Below, piece by piece: positions 45,256 through 58,231 of a DNA stretch of 64,000 nucleotides. Positions within the stretch are counted from its first letter, which is position 1, and the number at the start of each line of letters is the position of its first letter. The notes below the pieces were generated by a model that saw only the letters and a program-made list of their open reading frames with translations, had not been told where the DNA came from and searched no databases. The position numbers and the translations under genes are program-made. Source of the DNA: Paracentrotus lividus (Eukaryota; Echinodermata; Echinoidea; Camarodonta; Echinidae); assembly GCA_940671915.1 (NCBI GenBank), contig CALNVZ010002100.1:8770146-8834145 (forward strand), in the 5' to 3' direction.

Positions 45256-46235
45256 GGGTACATGCAGGTAATATGGGCCAGCAGGTAATATGGGCCACCT
45301 GAAGCAAATCATGTCGTGACCGTCGACCGGTGACCGATGTGAGCACCATAATGTTGTTCATATGAACTGTATACGAAAATATATCCTCGTGAGAGCATCT
45401 GATGCCGAAATTTCTCTGGGAAAATTGCTGAAAACCAACAAGGTAGGTAAACCTTACGGCATTTTTTACCCTGATGTAAAATTTGATATTTCACAGAATG
45501 TGATGGCGAAAGAGTGTTTGAGGGGGTAACCTCAATTGTTTTGTATATTTAGTAAGCTTGTAGTTTCATTTTGATCATACTAGCGTTTACAGGTCAATTT
45601 GTTTTAGTGAAGGGGTGCAATGTGGCACTGAATGCTTGCCTGACACAGCAACATTAGTGCAGGTAATATGGGACATCCAAAATGGCGGAAATGATTCTGG
45701 TACTTAGTATTGGGATGAGGCATTAATCTCTTTGCTACGATTTTTTGGGGTATATTCACAGTATATAATTAATATAAATAAATTATTGTAGGCCTATATT
45801 GACTTGTATAATTAAAATAATATTTAAATGATATCTAAAAAAGAAATAATATACAAAATACATAACGATGAAATATATAGTCAAATGATTTACTGAAGGG
45901 TCTTATAATTTCAAATTATATCTTAAAGTTAATGATTTTCAACATTTTAAGCAAATTCCAGACATGGTAGAGTCATTGTAGTTTTTAAAACAAACATTAA
46001 ATACATGTGCCCATATTACCTGCACATGCAGGTAATATGGGCACTTTGGTAATGACGTCAACATTATTTTGAAAATTGCAGACAGGGGGGTTGGTGATAA
46101 TTGTTTTTCTTCACAATAAAAGTTAGAGCAGTAGTTATTGATTCATATAAACAAAGATTAGACTGTGTGTCATTTCGTAATTTTAAGCAAATTAGGCAAA
46201 TGAGCTTAGGGGGCCCATATTACCTGCATGTACCC
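45256..46235. mobile_element. 980-bp TIR element with reiterated ends
   Basis: A perfect 24-bp TIR, left GGGTACATGCAGGTAATATG then GGCC (45256-45279), complement at 46212-46235, flanked by TA. The terminal word GCAGGTAATATGGG recurs at 45281, 45659 and, as a palindrome of both orientations, at 46010-46043. There is no transposase. The design, TA flanks and terminal word reiterated inside, is the same as in the 858-bp element at 34415. Confidence 0.88.
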
Positions 46236-47600
46236 TATAACGAGTTTTTTTTTCAGGACGATGATGAGTTCTTATGCCGAGGCATGCAAGGGATTTAAGA
46301 CGAATTTCCTTAATCTGAATTTAAACAAGTAGTGACTTTCCTGATGCGATCAGAGTATACAATAAAGATATTCCAAAGTTTAGGGCCAGTGAAAGTGAAT
46401 TAGATTTAGTAAGTATGGGTTTTAGCTAAGGGCATGTGAAATTCATTTGTTTGACGTGTTCGATATTGTGTACTAGGACCTTTTTGTAGAACAGTTATGT
46501 CGATTGAAACCTTTGGGGAGTGTATTATTTCTTCATTAGGACATAAACCGACCAAGTTTATAGAAATATAAATCATGTATCTTCAGGGTCTTATTTCTAA
46601 AAAAAAAAAAAGACATCAGTGTACGTCTCCAGGAAGCGTTGCATATTACACGATTTTTTTCTTTGTTTTTTCGTTTGTTTGTTTATTTGTAATTTTGTAA
46701 AATTAACATTCTTTCAAGGTATGAACTACCCCAAACGAGAATTCCATAAGTAAATTCGGTACAGCATCAACATTGCAAAAACTGGTTCAACATATACCTT
46801 CAACAAAAGTATTCAAAGAAAGTTTCTCATCTAACCTAAAAGTTTTTTGTCTTTTTAAGAGACGATCTCAATGTCATTATTATTTTATCGGATATAATAT
46901 GGTATCCAAAGAATTTTTGAAAAACTTGCACGTTGTTGTTGTTTTTTATATTTAATAAAAACTTACTCACATGGTATCAATTTATTTAGTTTGGTATTGA
47001 GTGTATTAATAAAAATATATTTAGAAGAGGTCGGCTTGTTTGAGGATTGAATATCTGTTTATGAATATGACATGAACAAAAGTTTTATTTATGTGTATTT
47101 ATGTTCTTTGCTTATTCAGCTTTCCGTATGCTTGTACTCGCTTCGTAGGTGATCTATAATTAAAGTTATTCACATATTGAAGAGTTTTCTCACATTTCTT
47201 TTATTAATCAAGTAATCAATTATCAAGTAATTCATTAAGGTAATTGGGCTAATCATTTTTCAAAACCCACCTGTTCCTACCAACAGGAAATGCACTGTTT
47301 TAGGAGTATAATTGGTTTAGATCTCTGTCAGTTCAACTCGATGTTGCTGTTAAAATTGTAATGAAAATGCCTCTATGAATTACTAGTGAATAAGGAGTAC
47401 AGCACGTTGTTATTCGGAAGGTTTGTTAGTCCGAAGTTTCGATGGTACTCCAAAGGGCCGTTATTCCGAAAATTTGTTATTCCGTCATGCCATTATTCAG
47501 AAGCTTCGATCCTCCAAACATGAAAACAAGTCTGTTAATAGGTCTGTTAATCCGAAAAGATATTAGTTTTCTGATTCCGAAAAAGAAACAAGGTCCGTTG
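46236..47600. other. Intergenic or intronic, nothing firm
   Basis: A good-looking acceptor (TTTTTTTTTCAG at 46247-46258) precedes a short frame, DDDEFLCRGMQGI and stop, but no partner exon fits. 47400-47590 has TTATTCCGAA/TTATTCGGAA-type words that look like a degenerate repeat. Confidence 0.4.
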
Positions 47601-47733
47601 CAGGCGCGGATCGAAGAAAATCGAATTGAATGCAGTTCGGGGCCCAATTGTCTGGGAACAAAAGCGGCTCTTTGTCCCCGGACAATTGGGCCCCCGAAAT
47701 GCATTCAATTCGATTTTCTTGGATCCGCGCCTG
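47601..47733. mobile_element. 133-bp hairpin element, CAGGCGCGGATCC ends
   Basis: Starts CAGGCGCGGATC and ends GGATCCGCGCCTG; arms of about 56 bp pair with few mismatches (left GAAAATCGAATTGAATGCA, right TGCATTCAATTCGATTTTC). The loop contains AAAGCGGCTCTTTG. A half copy lies at 8427-8496. It is non-coding, and the ends resemble those of the CAGGSGCGKATCC group. Confidence 0.85.
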
Positions 47734-50411
47734 GCAATTCGAACTAATGAACATTATTTAACTTATTTAACATTAAAACCGATTCAATATTTTGAAAAGA
47801 GAAGCTTTGGAATATAAAACCTATTTTATTTTCGGAAAAACGATCTTTCAAAACAGCGAATTTTCCGATTATTTCAACAACCTTCGGATAAACGAAGTCT
47901 ACATAATTTTCAGATGAATGAACCTCCAGGAAGAGATTAATGAACTCCCATAAATTATCTTGGCAATGTAGTCGTGTCAGACAAAAAGTGGTGAGAGTGA
48001 GATGAGGCAACAAATTGGAAATTCAAAGTCTTTCATTTTCAAGAAAATGGAGAGATAATTATATTCTTTCATGCTTGTGTATTATGTGGAGAAATTGATA
48101 GAGCTGATGAAATAGGAATGGCTTGAAGCAATATAGTCTCAATGTTTCCGATTGTTAAATCGGTCTGCGTTTACCAACGATGCAGATCGTGATCTTTACA
48201 TGAATGTAACTTTAAAATCAACTTAATTTCCATATAATAAACGGTTTTAATATCGATATTATATGTGAAGAGTGATGGAGAACTAACGCTGAGTTTTTTG
48301 TTTTTGTTTTTTTTAAATCTTTTTAATCATGTTCAATTATTATTTTGTCAAAGTAACTCAAAGCGCACCTTACCCCCTTCTGAGCTCAACAAAATATTAG
48401 GTCATGGGAAATAATAATTCACACTACATAATTATGTCAAGGTAGGTAGGAATGATGCAATCAGGAATATGAAAAAATAATGGGGGGAATCTGAAAAAAA
48501 ATTGCCCAAAACACAGGAGAGTCGTACACAAAATTAGCCTTTTGAAGCATTTTTTTTCCAATTCGAGAATCCCTTCGAACGAGACTTTTCAAACTGCCAT
48601 AATTGTGTTATTTCATACCCGGTTTTGTTGATTTTTTTTTAAACTGCTCTTATTATAGCATTGATTCTTTTCTTGGGTCTTGGTTTCCATTAAACGTCTG
48701 TTTCTATTCCATTCTGCGTCCACACACCATTACAGTCTATCTTCCTTAATCATGTTAATTCCACCACATAACATGGTAACCTAATAATCACTCCGTAATG
48801 CCATTCGCTTTTGATTAATATCATTGTTCGTAAGTAAAGTTTTCCTATATAGGATTGCAATGTAAACCCCATTATTTAATTTAGATCAGTGTAGAACCTA
48901 TCGCACATAGCCCTTAGAGCCTTTCAACCTGTCATGTTATACGATCTTGATTAACAGTCAGTTGTCTCCTCTTTCACAAGAATAAATGAAGGACAGAACA
49001 TTGTCAACATTATTTTACAATTTCTAGTAACTTGTTTTCACATCGATGCGTCATGCTTGACGTACACACTCGGCTTTAAAAATGTTCCTATGTGTCTTAT
49101 GAGTTAAGAATGTTGTTTGTATCCTGTCAAAACCGATAACATTTTTATTTTCAATATAAATTTATCGTTTTGTTTTTCTCATACCTGATCTCGGAATATA
49201 TAAATATCAGTGTTCAAACTCCATGCCCTTTCCCACTAAAAGGGTATATGTGCAAAATAAGCTTGGAATTCGCTCAAACCCATAGCTCCCTATTGAATGC
49301 TATTTCATGCATGCTGTTAAATTTTGATCAATATATCTTATTCCCACCTCTTATTTAGCCTTCAAACTTAAGCCAGATACTGTCGATCGCATGAAATGCT
49401 TCAATTTAACATTACTTTGAGATTTTATTGAATACATGTTAAGGCCATGCAAGCCTTTTCATCGATTGATATAAAGTGTGCTACTCAATATAATTTACAC
49501 TAAGAGCATTTACGAATCAGAGAAACATATCGGTTAGATTTTAAGACCAAAAAGTGTTTCATATTCATCAAAGATAACAAGAAATATAAAAGTTGTTCTG
49601 GACGTCGAACAACCGTAAGGAATTCGACAAAGAACGTTCACTAAGAGCGCTTATTGGTCATCGAACAAAACTTGTGAGGTTGCTATTAGGGGAAGAAGGC
49701 CTTTTTATATCACGAATAATGGTAATAAAAAGCACCGTTACAAACATATATAATTAAAAACTGACTGCCAAACAACAATGGTCATTTGCATTTCCTGTCA
49801 TCCTCTTCGATTTACTTGACAGAAAAGTAATTACACAAGAGTGTAATTACGTTAAGGAAGTTATATTTGCCATCATTTACTGTCAAGGCCATTCCATTAT
49901 AATTCTGTTTTAGGTTAGTTATGTACATAATAATTACTATGATTATTTTAAATGTATATATATATATATGTATGTATATACATGTGTACAGATGTGATAT
50001 GGAATGTTTAGTTTAATTTGATATTTTTCATTTGTTAAATTAAAAACAAATAGATATGCCTTATTATTTCAAAACACCTTCCACCAAGTTTCCTTGAGCA
50101 TCAGTATGAGCCGTCAAATGCTTTTCGACAGTAAATTGTATACAATGAACGTGTCAGTTGAATACACGTAGGAGTTATTGTGAAAGTATACGTGAGCAAA
50201 GTATATAATATCATAAACTAATGTAAAAGCGTCCAAACTTCAACAGAACGAAACAACGAATGCGCACCTAGTCGCGTCACTACGTCACATTAACACACAC
50301 AAACACGAATACACGCACTCGCCCACACTATCCTAGACAGTTGACAGTTTCACTTCATTTTAGTTCTTACAAAATGTCGTTTTCAATAGTTTGAGTGGGT
50401 GTTTATCTTTA
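47734..50411. other. Intergenic, nothing recognised
   Basis: AT-rich; no exon with supporting splice sites, RNA gene or transposon end could be supported. A short TA run lies at 49957-49969. Confidence 0.5.
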
Positions 50412-50450
50412 TGTGTGTGTGCGCGCGCGAGTGTGTGTGTGTCTGTGTAT

Positions 50451-50486
<36 letters not shown>
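50412..50486. repeat. (GT)n microsatellite
   Basis: GT-rich tract with a GCGCGCGCGA interruption and a 32-bp clean (GT)n near the right end. Confidence 0.95.
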
Positions 50487-50488
<2 letters not shown>

Positions 50489-53221
50489 TTGTATAGTGGA
50501 CACCATTATGCCAAAATAACACAGGGTTATGAGACTGTATTCAAGTAATTTATGAATATATTCCATGAATATTGAATCCAGCTCGATTATATAATATATT
50601 GTGAACCCTCACACGATATTCAAATCCTTTACATAATTAAGACTGATTTATACGCATATTCGTTTATTTATTTGGATCAAAAGGGTGTTTTTCAAACTCA
50701 CCTGCCCCTTTTAAACACAAATAATTAATTACTGTAATCTATACATTATCCATCTTATATTATGTGATAAACGGAACGAGAAGATTGCTTTGACGTATTG
50801 CGATTCATATCTTAACCGAAAATAGTAAAGGTATATAGACAAGTGACTATTCATTACTTGATAATGCTAATACTTACGGTTGGTGTTTAACAACTACATC
50901 TGCCGCTTCGCATCCCAGAACACTATACCAATATGGTGTAAATGAATGCCTGCTCGTTGTAAGGCCTAAGTTTACTTACCCCTAGTAATAATCTGCAGCG
51001 TCCATAGCGGCACAGGATCCCATTTATTATGAGGGTTAATAATGATGAAAATGAATTTCTGGGTATTTTTTACAGAGCTTTTCCAGTTAAACTTCTCAAA
51101 GCGCTTTACAGAACATTATTACTACGTTCACTATGTTCACAGGATTTAATTAAAAAGTAATTATAATTATTTTTTTTTAAATGTTAACATTTAATAAATC
51201 TTTCAAGAAATTAATATAGATAACTGATTACCTCATAACAAGTATTCCAAATAACTGTTCTGATTCCACTAGTCTACCCATTCTGGGGTACAGAGTTACA
51301 AAACATCATAACATAGGGAAAGAAAACTACCTAATGGTGATTGTCAATGTTATTCTATTCATGTAAAAGATGAGCCCCTAACTTGTCATCGTTATATTGC
51401 AGAAACAGGAAAAAAAATATTGAAGGCTTCAACGAGGCAGTATATTCTATCTGTGAAAAATACCACAAATATACATTTGCATTCATGATCGTTAGAATAG
51501 CTTTATTCCTTGTTTCTATTTTATATATCTCTGTCATAAGTATTTTCAAGGTTGCATACGCCGGATCGCTTGAATATGATGATCGTCCATAGGTTGTATT
51601 AGTCGATTTCAAATGAATCGTATCACCGGAAATAGAAGGAACCGCGCGTATTTTAAGACATAATATAAGGAAGTAAGAATCATTATACAAAGCAATTTAC
51701 GCCAGCAAAAAGGAAATAAATAGGTCAATTATATTTCATGTGAACACCTTGATGGTTGCTATGCCTATGCTATCAGCTATTAAAGGTAACTAAGATACGG
51801 AAGGTCGTTTTTGTCTTCTTCATGATGTTGAGCGCCTTGTTTCTACAGGTTATTCGCACGAACCATTAGTATCGGGCATAAAAACTTCTGCACGAAATAT
51901 CTCGTTCAAAGCTGCAGTCTACTCTAAACTAGGTCAAGTTTCATTATTAATGACCGTTTTGAGAGCATAATCCGTCTCTGATTGAATATTTCTTTCCTTC
52001 TTTACATCATACCACATCAGCGAAACACGCACGGTGTCTCTAATTAGTTCGTAGGTGGATTGGTAATGATTTCCGTTACTGATATACCATGTATCTTATT
52101 CCAAGAAAATGCATTATACAGTTCAGTTTCAGTTCATACATGTTATATATATATATACATATATATATATGTTGTATATTTTGTATATTTGTTATGATTC
52201 AATTTTAGATGGACCTGATGAAGATTTACAGAATCGAAAGCTCGGCAAAGGATCATAGAAGCATAGAAGCTACGACCAGAGTTAATTTTTTTTTCATTTC
52301 TTCCGCTTTTATGTGTGTGTGTGTATATATATATATATGTTTGTGTGTGTGTATTTCAATGTGGACTGTGATGTCCGGCAGCAAATTAGTATATTACATC
52401 TTCCAATTAACAAATAAACTTGCAAGATATTGAAATTATCGATAAACAGTGATTCTAATATCGACAGATCTTTCTAGTTTCCTTGCATAATAATTCTTAT
52501 CATTTCATTTTACATCCTATATAAAGCTATGCCCCGAAGACCAATATAATATTACTAATCATCTACCAGGTCGCGGTAAAACCATGCCATTAATAATGTT
52601 GTTCCACCCTACCCGTATGATATGAAGTCAACGAAGAGTCATGCCTGTCAGTGGGTCCTGTTCATTGTGGTAAATCAATTCAATTGCTACCCGAGGTCTG
52701 GGTTAAGATTAAACTTTACAATACCATAGTTTATTTCATATTGCTGTGATTCATAGAGCACGGAGAAGTTCATCTTTTGTGCGCTCTATCGCTGTCTGTT
52801 CTTGTCTACGTTTAGAATTTTATTACAGAGCATGCTGTGCAGTGATAGCTTTATGTGTCTTTCTTTCCAAGGACAGATTTCTTCAACCTCTTACTCTTTC
52901 TCTCTCTGAACTTGACCGACTGCCTTTGTTCAAAATAAAATCATTGTGAAAGGTAAAGACTGGCGGGTTTTTTTTTTCTACCACTAGTGCTTATTGCTGC
53001 AAATTCTCACGCTTAATCATATAAACGAATAATTTTCACGAGATATTCGTGAGGATGAATTTTGTTGGAAAAAGTTATGTTTATGTTAGCCTGGATGAGG
53101 GAGTGTGTGTGGGTGCGTGAGTGTGTATGTACGTGGGTGTGATACATAGTGTGTAAGAGATAGGACGTGGTGCGAGAGAGAGTTTATGAGATAGGGATAG
53201 AAAGTGTGGATGCGGGTGAGG

Positions 53222-53264
<43 letters not shown>

Positions 53265-54765
53265 TGGGGTGGCGTAAGTGGCGTGATGTGTTTGTGGGTG
53301 GTGTGGATATATGGTTTGTGAATATGGGACAGGTGCCGAAAAAGAGTGTATGAGCGTAGAAGGAGAGGGGTGGCTGCTATGCGATGGTGTGGTTGGTGAT
53401 GTGGCCCGGTGTGTGTGTGTGTGTGTGAGTGTCAATATGGTAACGATCTCGCCAATGATCAACCACATTTCATTTACAATTGCGCCCCAAAAATTGATAT
53501 ATGAATATTGGAAGATAAGTGAATAAAGAGAGAGAGATGCAAGCATCAACAAGCTTGATAATAAACATTCAGTGCCTAATATTAATAGCATGTTGTCATC
53601 ACTCAAACAACTTGCAAGGAAAATGAACAGGATATTTGACAAATTAGAGGACAGGAGATCATAAATCCAGTCAGATGTCAAATGTATTTCAATATTATGT
53701 TGTTTAAAAATCTCGCGAACATTGAAGGCCATATATATATAAATTGATTTCGTTCATTGAACGTGAAGTGTGCTTTTGCATTTCGGTTTCCTCAATTTCG
53801 AGTGTGAAGCAGAGACGTACCGAATGTGATATTTTAGAGGGTATTGTTACAGACTATCGGCTAAATCTTGTATTTCAGTCAAGAGATCTCTTAGGCACCA
53901 GTTGCAGAGAGATGTCACGAACTGATTTGTTAACAATGTGTTAAATGAAACCTAAGGCTCATCTTAAGCATTTAGATTTATACCAATAAAAAAAATAGAA
54001 TAAAAATACCATTATTCTATAAAAACCAGCCCACCATCCCTTACTTTTAAGGAGTTACACAAACGCCAGCGGATGTATTGGACCGAATGAGCTGTATACA
54101 TTAATAAAAATTAGAATTTCACTTGTACCTTTAGTTTTAATTTCAATTTAATTCAATCTGTTTCCAGATGTTAAAATAACAATTAAAGTATAACAAAACC
54201 GCAAAATAACACAATATCATAATAATAAGAAAATTCCTGAGCAAAATCGTAGTAAAAGCAATTAATTGTTTAATGCATAGCTGTTTTTACTCCCTGTAGA
54301 AAATATTTTTTAAAATAAGGGTAGATCGATCATAATCCTGGTCTCAAGTGATGCACGTGCAGGATTAATCCGATTTGTAATTGAACTGTACTTGTTTCAA
54401 TAGGCCTATATCAACTTACCTTACAGGTGAATTCATTCCTGAGTTTAATTGTACCTTAGTTTCCTGATAATTATATTGTTTTCTAGTTTGTTGGTCTGCA
54501 AGATTTAACCCAGAAATGAAAGAATATAAATATAACAGAAATAATGTATGGTCTTCCACTTCTACCTGGGGGCTGCCATTTTGACTTTTCCAAAGGGCTT
54601 GTATATGTTCTAATGGAAAACTTTTCTGTCAGGAAGACATTTCAATTTTTAATAAATCGTTACCTTCCAATAACGCAAAATCCTTTTGCTGATGTGTGTG
54701 TGCACAATGAAAATTCAAAATGCAAATTGCATTGTTAAAAAATATTGAGTTGAAAAAGCTTATTA
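50487..54765. other. Intergenic, microsatellites only
   Basis: TA tracts at 52144-52171, TG/TA tract at 52313-52352, and a GT/GA-rich stretch at 53098-53275 and 53409-53428. At 52210-52235 a CTGATGA...GAAA word resembles a hammerhead core but lacks pairing stems. No exon recognised. Confidence 0.5.
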
Positions 54766-57700
54766 TTGGGCCTGCCTGACATAACATTAAATAAGGAATG
54801 CAGACTACATAATACAGTAAATCGCATATCGTCTATTGTCAATAAAACAACACACCAGATTGACTACATACTCACCAGACAAAAATGGCGAAAGAGTGTC
54901 ACAAAGTGTGAAGCTTATGGATCTTTTGCTACTTTAGGATCAGACCACAGAGTTGTTACTGCAAGAGTGAGACTCAGTCTACGATCACCGAGTAAGAGTA
55001 AAGTGAAGAAGAATAGGTTCTTATGGAAAGAACTTTTTGATGATCGTCAACTGCAGGAAAGATACGCAGTTGAAGTAACAAACAGATTTCAAGTCCTTCA
55101 AGAACCAGATGATGGGATCTCAAAAACTTACGAGCACTTTGTTGAGGCAAACCAAGAAGCAGCAAATACCTGCCTGAGACAAATACCCGAGGTAAAACGC
55201 AAAGTGCACAGCATGGACCCATCAACTAGAGCAAGAGAAGAGATGAAGATGGCTTACAAAGCATATGAGCAGGCCAAAGACGACCCTGATGGACACATAA
55301 GGGAGGAATATAAAAGAAAGAAGAGAGATCTGTACCAAAAGTATGCTTACCTAGAACAACAAGATCTCCTGCAGAAAGTAACCCAGATAGAACAAGCAAC
55401 TGACAATTACAAATATGGTCTAAGTTGGAAACTTATCAATGATATCTCTGGTAGAAAGGCCACACAAACAGCAAGGATACATGGTGCAAAAAGTACAGAT
55501 AGGATTAACACTTGGTATACCCATTTCAAGAATCTGCTAGGGAAGCCTCCAGAACAATTTGAAGACAATGGGCTACTTCCATCCATCTTTGAAGAGCACC
55601 CAGTCCCCATTGGTCCATTTTCAATGGATGAGTATAAGAAAGCAAAAGATTGCATAAAGTGCAACAAAAGCAGTGGGGAGGATGGTGTAACACCTGAAGT
55701 GATAAAATATGTTCCCATTGATGACCTAATTCTTGAAATTATAAACCGTGCATATGATGAAGGAGAGCTACCAGGTGCTTGGTCTACCCTTAATATTATC
55801 CCAATACCAAAGTCAGGGAATCTAACAAAGGTAGATAACTATCGTGGAATAAGCCTCAGCTCTGTAGTGGCAAAGACATATAACCGAATGATCTTAAATC
55901 GGATTCGACCATTTGTAGATCCTCTCCTCAGAAACTCTCAGAATGGCTTCCGTCAAGATCGCTCAACTGTAGGACAGGTCTTAGCACTCAGAAGAATACT
56001 TAAAGGTGTGAAAGAGAGAAATCTAGAAGCAGTCATCACTTTTGTAGACTTCAGTAAAGCTTTTGACAGTATTCACAGAAGAAAACCCTTCAACATACTG
56101 CAAGCATATGGAATCCCAGAGAAACTGGTCCAAGCCATCAGTGTCACATATTCGAACACCCACGCAAAGGTTTGTTCCCCTGATGGTGAGACAGATTATT
56201 TTGAGATACATAGAGGAGTCATACAAGGTGATACACTGGCTCCTTTCCTGTTTGTCATAGCACTTGACTATGCAATGCGCTTAGCCATCAGTGGTAAAGA
56301 TGAGGAACTTGGATTTACTTTGTTTCCTCGGAAGAGCAGACGTGTACCACCAGTAATGATAACAGACTTGAGCTTTGCAGATGACATTGCTCTGTTATCA
56401 GACTCTTTAGTGAAGGCAGGGAAGCTATTGAAAGCTGTGGAAACTGAATGGAAACGTATTGGACTGCAAGTGAACGCAAGGAAAACAAAAACAATGGCAA
56501 TTAATAGCACTCATACAGGTGTATGTATTGCTACCTCAGATGGGGCAACATTAGAGGTTACAAAATGACTTTAAAATATTAGGATCATGGATCTCTTCAA
56601 CCTGACATGACATTAAAATGAGCGGGCACTTGCCATGGGGACTTGCCTTATAGCCCCCGTCACACTGAGGGCTCGTTCCTATACGTCCTTGCAAATTTTG
56701 ACCGAACGGCATAGTTGTGTGTCGAGAACTGTGTGACGTAGTAAAATACTTCTTACGATCTGTTTACGACTTCATGGACTAGCTCGGTCGGATTTCCAAA
56801 AAGTTTCAAAAAAAATCGGGCGCCCATCTCGTCCTAAAATTTAAACGGGGTGGCAACGGTACCTGAAACGAGATGGACGTACTCAAACGAAATTGCCGTG
56901 ACTTAAATCGTTCTAAAGATGTGCGTAGGACGTCATACAAACGAGCTTGTATATTAATTATTCAAGTTCTAAAATTAAACGCTAGTGACGAACGTTCCTT
57001 AAACGGATAGGACTTACTCTGAACGAGAAGGCGTACTACGAACATACGTTTCAATTTTTAAACAGAACGAGTCATAATTCCGTCACACACTGAGCTAGTT
57101 CTTCACTGCGTTCTAGGTAGTTCTTGTGAACGGGCTCAATCTGCTTTACACCGGATCATTTGAACGTAGTATGGGCAGACCTTTTAGAATCTAGTACAGA
57201 CTGTTTACAATCTGTTTACGAACTTGGCGAACGGGCCCGAACGGAGAGGAACGGAAGCGACATTCCGATTTTTTTGAAAACATGTTAACAAAATGAAGGA
57301 ATGCGTACTGGGCCTTCAAGTTCTAGAAATTAACGTAGTGACAACGTTCCTTAAACGGGTAGGTACTTATCTCCCTTGAACTGAGATGAGTGACGTACTA
57401 CAGAACGTGGTACCATAACTTTTTTATCGATGCTGCCATTAAGGCACTTTTAGTGACCGTTCGTTGACGTTGCTACGAGGTGATATAGAGTGAACGAGCG
57501 AACGAACTTATTACTGCGTTCTGAGACTGGGATAATATAACGTATTGGCGGACGCGCGATAAACGCAAGGAATTGAACCCGCAACGAGAGAACTGATTTA
57601 TGAAGCTGCCTAGCATCGTATTAACAAGAAATTATTTGGTTCAAAGTTATAGTTCTTAACCCGACCAAAGCCCGTTCAGCATTTTTTTTAAAAACGGGCA

Positions 57701-58231
57701 AAAACGGGCAAGAACGTTATAGAACGACCTCAGTGTGACGGCCCCCTTACACAAGATGATGAAAGTGTGGAAATCTACACTCAATGACAACTTAAAGCGA
57801 AGGCTTTTTGTTGCAACAGTTGAATCTGTGTTACTTTATGGGTCTGAAACTGGACACTGACATCCAAACTGGAAAAAGCACTGGATGGAGTGTACACACG
57901 TATGCTGAGGGTAGCGCTCAATGTTTGTTGGTATGACTTTGTAAGCAATGTAAATCTTTATGCCAATTTACCACGAGTATCCGTTAAAATTCGTATGAGG
58001 AGACTGAAACTAGCAGGTCATTGTATGCGACATCCCGAACTCTCTGCCAACCCGCTCATACTTTGGGAACCAAAGCAAGGCAACAGGAAAAGAGGACGTT
58101 GCCGAGATACTTTTGTGAATGTACTCAAAAAAGATACTGGACTTTCTAGCAACCAGGAACTACAAACAATCATGCAAGATAGATTTGTTTGGAGAAATTA
58201 TGTTCATGGAGCCCGAGATGGCACAGGCTAA
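54766..58231 (+). pseudogene. RTE-like LINE, ORF with RT, interrupted
   Basis: A single 600-codon frame (54766-56568) carries the end of an APE endonuclease (HQIDYILTRQKW; GSDHRVV, residues about 31-66), a linker, then RT motifs: DNYRGISLSSVVAKTYNRMI (about 355), QNGFRQDRSTVGQVLALRRI (about 388), TFVDFSKAFDSIHR (about 424), GVIQGDTLAPFLFVIALDYA (about 485) and LSFADDIALLSDS with the catalytic FADD (about 540). One inserted T at 56564-56566 ends it at TGA. In the shifted frame DFKILGSWISS follows, then the protein is split by the 56651-57746 element. It resumes LHKMMKVWK, has a one-base loss near TLTSKLEKALDG, and ends after RMRRLKLAGHCMRHPE and VWRNYVHGARDGTG at 58231. The upstream part is missing (5' truncation). 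The motifs suit an RTE-like group, but clade assignment is tentative. Confidence 0.88.
56651..57746. mobile_element. 1,096-bp TTA-flanked TIR element in the LINE
   Basis: The ends carry CGTCACACTGAGG (left, within TAGCCCCCGTCACACTGAGG) and its complement (right, CCTCAGTGTGACGGCCCCC). TTA occurs at 56648-56650 and 57747-57749. Removing the element with one TTA restores the LINE reading frame as WGLALHKMMKVWK, which proves the boundaries. The inside is rich in GAACG/CGTTC words and has no transposase. A 3-bp TTA duplication is the habit of PIF/Harbinger elements; that assignment is an inference. Confidence 0.9.

Noticed and set aside
46259-46300. Exon DDDEFLCRGMQGI after a strong acceptor
   Set aside because: Its phase does not fit the candidate first exon at 42778, no other upstream exon is known, and the polypyrimidine run adjoins a transposon end.
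52210-52240. Hammerhead ribozyme-like core (CTGATGA, short stem, GAAA)
   Set aside because: Stem II has an extra unpaired base, and no complementary strands for stems I and III or a cleavage-site context were found nearby.
53184-53732. 182-residue minus-strand frame
   Set aside because: Much of it is GT/GA microsatellite translated as Thr/His/Ser; no domain or splice support.
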